Shown piece by piece: positions 57,540 to 64,000 of a DNA stretch of 64,000 bases (within the stretch, counting starts at the first letter, position 1; each line of letters opens with the position of its first letter). The notes beneath the pieces were generated by a model. That model was not told the origin of the DNA, did no database searches, and saw only the letters and a program-made list of their open reading frames with translations. The position numbers and the translations under genes were made by a program. The DNA is from Argentina anserina (lineage: Eukaryota > Streptophyta > Magnoliopsida > Rosales > Rosaceae): NCBI RefSeq assembly GCF_933775445.1, contig NW_026089520.1:62001-126000 (forward strand), in the 5' to 3' direction.

Positions 57540-60397
57540 AAAGATACTCAGTTTAAAAGAATCACACTCCCACACTTGCAAAACTCTCAAAATACAATAG
57601 AAACTCGCATCAGAAAGCCTTACAGAAAGATACTCAAACGAGAAATGAAAAGATACTCAATTGGAATAGTAAAGATACGCAAAGGATGTAAAGATACTCA
57701 GTTTGAAAGAAACACACTCCCACACTTGCAAAACTCTCAAATACAATAGAAACTCGCATCAGAAGCCTTACAGAAAGAGACTCAAACGAGAAATGAAAAG
57801 ATACACAATTGGAATAGTAAAGATACGCAAACGATGTAAAGATACACAATTGGAATAGTAAAGATACGCAAACGATGTAAAGATACTCAGTTTGAAAGAA
57901 ACACACTCCCACACTTGCAAAACTCTCAAATTCAATAGAAACTCGCATCAGAAAGCCTTACAGAAAGATACTCATACGAGAAATGAAAAGATACACAATT
58001 GGAATAGTAAAGATACGCAAACGATGTAAAGATACTCAGTTTGAAAGAAACACACTCCCACACTTGCAAAACTCTCAAATACAATAGAAACTCGCATCAG
58101 AAGCCTTACAGAAAGAGACTCAAACGAGAAATGAAAAGATACACAATTGGAATAGTAAAGATACGCAAACGATGTAAAGATACACAATTGGAATAGTAAA
58201 GATACGCAAACGATGTAAAGATACTCAGTTTGAAAGAAACACACTCCCACACTTGCAAAACTCTCAAATTCAATACAAACTCGCATCAGAAAGCCTTACA
58301 GAAAGATACTCAAACGAGAAATGAAAAGATACACAATTGGAATAGTAAAGATACGCAAACGATGTAAAGATACTCAGTTTGAAAGAAACACACTCCCACA
58401 CTTACAAAACTCTCAAATACAATAGAAACTCGCATCAGAAGCCTTACAGAAAGATACTCAAACGAGAAATGAAAAGATACACAATTGGAATAGTAAAGAT
58501 ACGAAAATGATGTAAAGATACACAATTGGAATAGTAAAGATACGCAAACGATGTAAAGATACTCAGTTTGAAAGAAACACACTCCGACACTTGCAAAACT
58601 CTCAAATACAATAGAAACTCGCATAAGAAGCCTTACAGAAAGATACTCAAACGAGAAATGAAAAGATACACAATTGGAATAGTAAAGATACGAAAACGAT
58701 GTAAAGAAACACAATTGGAATAGTAAAGATACGCAAACGATGTAAAGATACTCAGTTTGAAAGAATCACACTCCCACACTTGCAAAACTCTCAAATTCAA
58801 TAGAAACTCGCATCAGAAGCCTTACAGAAAGAGACTCAAACGAGAAATGAAAAGATACACAATTGGAATAGTAAAGATACGCAAACGATGTAAAGATACA
58901 CAATTGGAATAGTAAAGATACGCAAACGATGTAAAGATACTCAGTTTGAAAGAAACACACTCCCACACTTGCAAAACTCTCAAATTCTATAGAAACTCGC
59001 ATCAGAAAGCCTTACAGAAAGATACTCAAACGAGAAATGAAAAGATACACAATTGGAATAGTAAAGATACGCAAACGATGTAAAGATACTCAGTTTGAAA
59101 GAAACACACTCCCACACTTACAAAACTCTCAAATACAATAGAAACTCGCATCAGAAGCCTTACAGAAAGATACTCAAACGAGAAATGAAAAGATACACAA
59201 TTGGAATAGTAAAGATACGAAAATGATGTAAAGATACACAATTGGAATAGTAAAGATACGCAAACGATGTAAAGATACTCAGTTTGAAAGAAACACACTC
59301 CCACACTTGCAAAACTCTCAAATACAATAGAAACTCGCATCAGAAGCCTTACAGAAAGATACTCAAACGAGAAATGAAAAGATACACAATTGGAATATTA
59401 AAGATACGCAAACGATGTAAAGATACTCAGTTTGAAAGAAACACACTCCCACACTTGCAAAACTCTCAAATACAATAGAAACTCGCATCAGAAGCCTTAC
59501 AGAAAGATACTCAAACGAGAAATGAAAAGATACACAATTGGAATAGTAAAGATACGAAAACGATGTAAAGATACTCAGTTTGAAAGAAACACACTCCGAC
59601 ACTTGCAAAACTCTCAAATACAATAGAAACTCGCATAAGAAGCCTTACAGAAAGATACTCAAACGAGAAATAAAAAAATACACAATTGGAATAGTAAAGA
59701 TACGCAAACGATGTAAAGATACACAATTGGAATAGTAAAGATACGCAAACGATGTAAAGATACTCAGTTTGAAAGAAACACACTCCCACACTTGCAAAAC
59801 TCTCAAATTCAATAGAAACTCGCATCAGAAAGCCTTACAGAAAGATACTCAAACGAGAAATCAAAAGATACACAATTGGAATAGTAAAGATACGCAAACG
59901 ATGTAAAGATACTCAGTTTGAAAGAAACACACTCCCACACTTGCAAAACTCTCAAATACAATAGAAACTCGCATCAGAAGCCTTACAGAAAGAGACTCAA
60001 ACGAGAAATGAAAAGATACACAATTGGAATAGTAAAGATACGCAAACGATGTAAAGATACACAATTGGAATAGTAAAGATACGCAAACGATGTAAAGATA
60101 CTCAGTTTGAAAGAAACACACTCCCACACTTGCAAAACTCTCAAATACAATAGAAACTCACATCAGAAGCCTTACAGAAAGAGACTCAAACGAGAAATGA
60201 AAAGATACACAATTGGAATAGTAAAGATACGCAAACGATGTAAAGATACACAATTGGAATAGTAAAGATACGCAAACGATGTAAAGATACTCAGTTTGAA
60301 AGAAACACACTCCCACCCTTGCAAAACTCTTAAATACAATAGAAACTCGCATCAGAAGCCTTACAGAAAGAGACTCAAACGAGAAATGAAAAGATAC
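57540..60397. repeat. Right edge of the satellite array, weaker higher-order order
   Basis: Beyond the 2.6-kb higher-order block the monomers are still typical, but I see no long exact duplication. Private variants are somewhat denser: AGTTTAAAAGAATCACAC and CTCAAAATACAATAG near 57.55-57.6 kb, GAAATAAAAAAATAC near 59.67 kb, GAAATCAAAAG near 59.86 kb, AAACTCACATC near 60.16 kb, and CACCCTTGC with CTCTTAAATAC near 60.32 kb. The last monomer is truncated after GATAC at 60397. Confidence 0.75.
60393..60397. other. Candidate 5-bp target site (GATAC) at retrotransposon insertion
   Basis: The last five satellite bases before the LTR are GATAC. An intact monomer would continue with ACAATTGG at this point. 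Ty3/gypsy integration normally duplicates 5 bp of target, so this is the left half of a putative target-site duplication. The right half would lie outside the window. Confidence 0.6.
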
Positions 60398-60718
60398 TGA
60401 TAGATCGTTCGGTTAGAACGTCTATAAAATACCCTGAAAAACATCATCGTTAGTATAGAATAAGCAGGGATCGTTCAGTCCGGGGAATCAAAAGGGCCTC
60501 AACACTTATCATGTTATTGGGGGATTTAATTTGGATTCTAAAACTACAACTGAAAATAAATCCTAAATTACTTATATACAATTGATCAACCACTCATCAC
60601 ATAACCAAAACACGAATTCTACTCAAGAAACATGTATGACATGCATAGAACAACATATAGGCAGCAAGTATTTTCGATTCTTCTTAAGTCCATTTCTATT
60701 CCAATTCTAATTAGAGTC

Positions 60719-60967
60719 CGAAGCGGTTCATCTAATCGTTAAGACTTCTTAGTTATTTAGAATCAACGAAGCGTTCAATCCTAAACATATGCTAAAGAGA
60801 GTTCAACATAACGAAGCGTCTAGTTAAACAACAAAGTAGCACATAAGCACATTAAGTCGAATTGGAGACATGTTACACAAGCATGGCGTCACTCATCTTG
60901 ATTAAACATGCAAATTCCTAGAACTATCACAGCCCTATATAAGTATCCATAATTGAAACACGAAGCG
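60719..60967. repeat. Four CGAAGCG motifs in the U5 part of the LTR
   Basis: The 7-mer CGAAGCG occurs at 60719-60725, 60767-60773, 60812-60818 and 60961-60967. Flanking bases differ between copies, apart from TTCA-type sequence following some of them. This is more than expected by chance in about 250 bp of AT-rich DNA. Its role is unknown. Confidence 0.6.
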
Positions 60968-61473
60968 CATATTCAATCAATGAACACTTTGGTGAATGAA
61001 ATCGCAACCCTAGGAGAACCATGGCCTTGGCTTCCTCAAGCATTGATTTAGATGTACAAATTCAAGGAATTAAGTGAAATAAAACCTAAATAGAAATAGA
61101 AAACCTACTGCCCATAGATGCTACACACGGCATACACACATATTTCATGAGTTCATGCAATCAAAACATAAAACCAAAGAAGTCTGAATTTATGTTCTTC
61201 ATATATGAAACCGAAAATAACATCCAATGATTCATACAATGAATTCGAAATTTGCAGAAAATAAAAAGAAAGATTACAACTCATGGATGAATCACACATT
61301 AGAAACCTTCTAGGATGAAGCAAGGATGAATTCGAATTGGTGGAGGAGGAAGATGAGCACCAAGCCGTGATGATGGATGAAGGTTTTTGGCTTGAATTTT
61401 CTGGATGTTCTTGGGCAGCAATTCGGCTTTGTTTGTGAGAGAATGGAGATCATGAATTGTGAGGGAGGCCATG

Positions 61474-61483
61474 CCTTTTATAG
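61474..61483 (-). promoter_or_regulatory. LTR promoter TATA box (CTATAAAAGG, minus strand)
   Basis: The plus strand reads CCTTTTATAG, giving a canonical plant TATA box on the minus strand. It lies 657 bp inside the LTR from the U3 edge, and a transcript would start roughly 25-35 bp further, near 61440-61450. That divides the LTR into U3 of about 0.7 kb and R/U5 of about 1.05 kb. Transcription would run left, through U5 and then into the satellite. Confidence 0.65.
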
Positions 61484-62140
61484 AGGAAGGAGGAGAGGAG
61501 GGGCTGCTAGGGTTTTGAATGGGCTCATCCATGTATTTCCTTTTTTTTTCTTTTCTTTCCTTCTCGATTGAATGATGATCATCTTTGTTGGTCACATGCA
61601 TTCTCCCTTCTTCTAGACCACATGCATTCTTCATAATTATCTCTTTGTTCTCTCCTTCCTTTTTCTTCTTTTGTTTCCTTCTTTTCTTATTCTTTCCATT
61701 TAATGGCCGGATGAACCTTCCCTCCTTTGAGGCTGCATACTTATTCCTTTTCATCCCATTCAGAAACTAAATTACTTCTTTCCTTTTTCTCCTTTTGTTT
61801 CCTTCTTCTCCTCTTTCTTTCCATAATTTCCAAGTCATTATCTCACATTTAATTCTGAAAATAAGGAAAGGAAATAATAAATATAAATCACATATGTTAC
61901 AGAAATATCGAATAATAAAAATCCTAACCAAACTAGGTTTCCTAGTTCGACAAGGAATACTACTCTATAGCACTCTCGACAATTTCTGCATTTTACACCC
62001 GTTTTAGCACCAAAAGGGAACGAACGTCACTAAAGACTCCTAACTCGACTCAATGACTCTATACTACAATAATAAGGGCTAAGTAAAGTACGAATGGAGG
62101 TAAAAACATGTTAAGAACGTCGTACAAAGTGCTCCTATCA

Positions 62141-62155
62141 ACTACCCCACACTTG
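62141..62155 (-). other. Polypurine tract next to the 3' LTR
   Basis: The plus strand reads ACTACCCCACACTTG immediately after the LTR ends in CTATCA. On the minus strand this is CAAGTGTGGGGTAGT followed directly by TGATAG. A purine-rich tract abutting the 3' LTR is the expected plus-strand DNA primer of a retrotransposon, and this fixes the element's orientation. Confidence 0.8.
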
Positions 62156-62875
62156 GCTTTTGCTAGTCCCCTAGCAAAACAACACAAAACTCTATTGCCC
62201 CTAAATGATTGCCTCATAATCTCAAAACACATAGCTTTCAAGTTAAGCATTTGAATGTAAGCACATAAATTCCAAGTTTCATAAACATGTTTCATAGTAT
62301 GAATAAGTAAGAAATGAGACAATAAGCACATAACATGTTTAGTTAATCCAATCCTCCTCACAAGGCATACTCTCTTCTTTTCACTCAGATTCATGGTTAT
62401 GATTCACACACAAGTATATGCAAGAGAAAGGATAATAAAGCATCAAATAGCTTGCATATTCATCAAATGAAAACACTTTGTGAATAACAAAAGGAAAACC
62501 TCATTTAACAACTAAGTGCACAAATGGACCAAAACCATATGCTCAACTCTTGTGATCATCTCCACAAACCAAGTTTTGCTCATTTTAAGAATCATTAGGA
62601 TCATTAGATAAGGTGAATGTTTGGCTTAGCTAAAGGCATTGAATATCAAAGAATCACAAAGGTAATCCTATAGACTTAGCAGAATAATCACCATCCTTAT
62701 AACACCACAGACCATCAAGGGCCAAATATAACAAGTTGGGCTCAATCATCATTTCTACCACAAAGTGAACATGGACAAAGGTCAAATACACATTTTTAGA
62801 CCTTCAATTACAACTCAACTCCAAATCACAAATGGAAGACAACATCTTTTCTTTCCTTTTTCTTGTATTGCCGAA

Positions 62876-62916
62876 TTTATCTTTTTTTTTTCTTTTTTTT
62901 TCATCTTTTTTTTTCG
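62876..62916. repeat. Low-complexity T-rich tract
   Basis: Three runs of nine to ten T residues are separated by single C or CATC. On the element's coding strand this is an A-rich run. It produces short Phe-rich open frames on the plus strand that I do not consider genes. Confidence 0.85.
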
Positions 62917-62956
62917 GCATGCTTAAAAGCTTGTTCATATTTTTTTCTCATGTCTT

Positions 62957-62970
62957 CCACCCCACACTTA
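62957..62970 (-). other. Internal polypurine-tract-like motif 1
   Basis: The plus strand CCACCCCACACTTA gives TAAGTGTGGGGTGG on the minus strand. Its core differs by one base from the tract at the LTR border. It lies about 0.8 kb inside the element, with a T-rich tract just to its left. Confidence 0.55.
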
Positions 62971-63577
62971 TTTCATACATTATCACAACGTCATCTCAAC
63001 AAATGTTCTGCCAAGTCTATAGGACAAGGTAGAGGTACTATACTAAGCATGGAGATAACATAGGTGATGAAGAAAGGCACAATGTAGGCTCAAATGGGGT
63101 TCAACTAAGGGGTCCCAAACAGGGCACATATATGGTACATGGCTGTTTGGCTAAAGTGGTGGTATTCCTAGAAATGATCCATAAATCCCTTTCAAAATCA
63201 GAGCATTTTATGACTTAAAAGTTTCAACAATCACAAAAGATGAGTTCTAGTAAATTCTAGAGTCCATTAAAAGCTATGGCACATAGTCATTGAATATGCA
63301 AAGAATAATGAGGTTCACAAAACAACCACGAACTTTCATATTATCACTCAAGAAGAAAGCATAGATAGGCTAAAAAACTCACAGGTTGTTATGGACTTAG
63401 ACTAACCAAACATGTATGCCATATTACATTCAATCAAAATCTCACATGTTCATACCAAATCCACATTATCAATGAAACTTACAATTCAATTCTTATGAAA
63501 TGCAAAACCATCATCTATGCATTTAGAGACATAATCATCCTAGACTTTAGGGGCATCCTAAGACTCAAAACAACACA

Positions 63578-63638
63578 TTTTTTTTTTCGAATTTTTAAAC
63601 ATTTTTCGAATTTTTTCTTTCTTTTTCATTTTTTAACA
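63578..63638. repeat. Low-complexity T-rich tract with repeated CGAATTTTT
   Basis: Long T runs are broken by CGAATTTTT twice (near 63588 and 63608) and then by C/T-rich sequence. It is similar in composition to the tract at 62.88-62.92 kb, and like that one it sits about 0.05-0.1 kb from a purine-tract-like motif. Confidence 0.8.
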
Positions 63639-63679
63639 TGAAATCAAAGTAAAAATCAGCAAACAATGATCATGCAACC

Positions 63680-63694
63680 CTACCCCACACTTAG
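63680..63694 (-). other. Internal polypurine-tract-like motif 2
   Basis: The plus strand CTACCCCACACTTAG gives CTAAGTGTGGGGTAG on the minus strand. It shares the 13-mer CTACCCCACACTT with the tract at 62142-62154. It lies next to the T-rich tract at 63578-63638, about 1.5 kb from the LTR border. Confidence 0.6.
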
Positions 63695-63855
63695 AAAATT
63701 ACATTGTCCTCAATGTAAGCTCAATAATCAGAATGTAATTCATAAGTATAGACCAAGATCACACATCAATACATATACAATTCAACCATAAGAGTGAAGG
63801 GATAAGAAATTGCAAACTCCCGTAGACGACTCTTCCACAGGTACGGTTGAAATGT

Positions 63856-63874
63856 GTTGCCTCCCATGTAGCGC
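63856..63874 (-). other. Conserved GGGAGGCAAC motif of plant Ty3/gypsy 3' regions
   Basis: On the minus strand this reads GCGCTACATGGGAGGCAAC. From memory, a close form (AGCGCTTnnTGGGAGGCAACCC) commonly follows the end of pol in plant Ty3/gypsy elements. A stop codon (TAA, 63875-63877 on the minus strand) precedes it directly. That fits a border between coding and non-coding parts just inside the window. The family link is from general knowledge and was not checked by alignment. Confidence 0.5.
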
Positions 63875-64000
63875 TTAACTTTTATAGTCCTTTAGCCTAG
63901 ACTCTTCATTTCTTTTTAAGTTGTAGGCGACGCTACTTGGAGTTGTACACCTCCAAATTCGTGCCTCTTTGCTATGAGTATCAAAACTCGATGCACGTTC
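63875..64000 (-). other. Open minus-strand stretch entering from the right edge, possible 3' tail of an element ORF
   Basis: Reading the minus strand from position 64000, one frame is open for 41 codons and stops at 63877-63875, next to the GGGAGGCAAC motif. A second frame is open for 27 codons. The first translation includes TTPSSVAYNLKRNEESRLKD, which I do not recognise as an integrase tail. It could be the degraded end of pol, or chance. Confidence 0.2.

Larger units (their letters stand above)
1..60397. repeat. Tandem satellite DNA array, 148/149-bp and 189/190-bp monomers
   Basis: One head-to-tail array with no interruption by other sequence fills this stretch; it is already in progress at position 1, so it extends left of the window. 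From the average unit size I estimate roughly 350 monomers. The short consensus monomer, counted by hand, has 69 A, 28 T and 52 G+C in 149 bp (35% GC), a marked A-over-T skew on the plus strand. Monomers start with GAAACACACTCCCACACTTG and end with GATACTCAGTTTGAAA. Recurrent variants include TTCAATAG or TACAATAG, AGAAAGCC or AGAAGCC, GATACTC or GAGACTC, GAAATGAAAAG or GAAATAAAAAG, CATCAG or CATAAG, and CCCACACTT or CCGACACTT. I do not recognise the family by name. Size and organisation fit a plant (peri)centromeric or heterochromatic satellite, but the function is inferred. Confidence 0.98.
60398..62140 (-). mobile_element. Long terminal repeat (3' LTR) of a minus-strand LTR retrotransposon
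   Basis: This 1743-bp segment starts with TGATAG exactly where the satellite stops and ends with CTATCA, the reverse complement, giving the TG...CA ends of an LTR. The purine-tract complement abuts the right end, so the element runs on the minus strand and this is its 3' LTR. On that strand U3 runs from 62140 down to about 61450, with purine-rich tracts (plus-strand C/T runs at about 61534-61570 and 61600-61700). A TATA box follows at 61483-61474, and R/U5 continues to 60398. The U5 side has four CGAAGCG motifs and two GATCGTTC motifs. Length and ends suit plant Ty3/gypsy (Athila/Tat-like) or related large non-autonomous elements; I cannot fix the lineage without pol. Confidence 0.85.
62141..64000 (-). 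mobile_element. 3' internal region of the LTR retrotransposon, mostly non-coding
   Basis: This is internal element DNA between the end of the coding part (or its remnant) and the 3' LTR, read on the minus strand and cut by the window edge. Open frames here are short and resemble no gag, protease, reverse transcriptase, RNase H or integrase that I recognise. It is AT-rich, with long plus-strand T runs at about 62876-62916 and 63578-63638. It also has two further purine-tract-like motifs and a GGGAGGCAAC motif. A long non-coding stretch upstream of the 3' LTR is usual in Tat/Athila-like and large non-autonomous plant elements. The primer-binding site, gag-pol and 5' LTR would lie to the right. 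Confidence 0.75.

Noticed and set aside
1..60397. CRISPR array
   Set aside because: Repeats are contiguous with no unique spacers. The GATAC sub-repeats are diverged copies of each other, and no cas genes or prokaryotic features are present.
1..60397. CENP-B box-like site in the monomer
   Set aside because: No match to the CENP-B box core pattern was seen; centromere function cannot be claimed from sequence alone.
61299..61754. 151-codon Lys-rich minus-strand frame
   Set aside because: It spans the LTR TATA box and the purine-rich U3 tract, is low in complexity, and starts upstream of the inferred transcription start.
61377..62007. Three short plus-strand frames of 61-70 codons
   Set aside because: They lie within the LTR on its non-coding strand and are dominated by C/T-rich low complexity.
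60398..62140. 5' LTR of a plus-strand element
   Set aside because: The sequence right of 62140 is C-rich and forms a polypurine tract on the minus strand. It does not look like a tRNA primer-binding site, and the TATA box is on the minus strand.
62059..62394. 111-codon minus-strand frame
   Set aside because: It runs across the polypurine tract and into the LTR, and resembles no retroelement or cellular protein I recognise.
62832..63063. Overlapping 66-codon plus-strand Phe-rich frames
   Set aside because: They are generated by the T-rich tract at 62876-62916, on the strand opposite to the element.

Overview
This window is plant nuclear DNA made of two parts. Positions 1 to 60397 are one unbroken tandem satellite array. 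Positions 60398 to 64000 are the end of an LTR retrotransposon inserted in the array, lying on the minus strand. I find no convincing cellular gene, tRNA, rRNA or CRISPR array. A plant, probably a dicot, is suggested by the large homogeneous satellite and by Ty3/gypsy-type features of the element: an LTR of about 1.7 kb, a purine tract reading AAGTGTGGGGTAGT on the minus strand, and a GGGAGGCAAC motif in the 3' internal region. I cannot name the species. A pericentromeric or heterochromatic location is an inference.

The satellite has two main monomer forms: a short one of 148-149 bp and a long one of 189-190 bp. The long form differs by a tandem duplication of a 41-bp internal block. The commonest arrangement is a 338-bp dimer (149+189), with 716-bp blocks (149+3x189) also frequent. 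Private point variants recur at fixed offsets (1473, 2107, 2596/2934/1880, 3231, 3380/3002, 4094, 5149 and 5462 bp), which shows several rounds of segmental duplication. Length differences between copies are whole multimers (338, 378 or 716 bp), as expected from unequal exchange in register. The many minus-strand open frames here (up to 293 codons) are by-products of the 189-bp monomer being exactly 63 codons with no stop in one frame. I do not call them genes.

The array is cut at 60397 after the bases GATAC. A complete LTR follows at 60398-62140, bounded by TGATAG and CTATCA. A polypurine-tract complement directly abuts its right end, so this is the 3' LTR of a minus-strand element. A TATA box (CTATAAAAGG, minus strand, 61474-61483) puts the promoter inside the LTR, pointing left into the satellite. 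From 62141 to 64000 is the 3' internal, mostly non-coding part, with two more purine-tract-like motifs and long T tracts. Coding parts and the other LTR, if present, lie beyond the right edge.

No new protein-based system is visible. The points most worth following are the nested satellite hierarchy, the near-nucleosomal monomer lengths (149 and 189), and the LTR promoter directed into the satellite.
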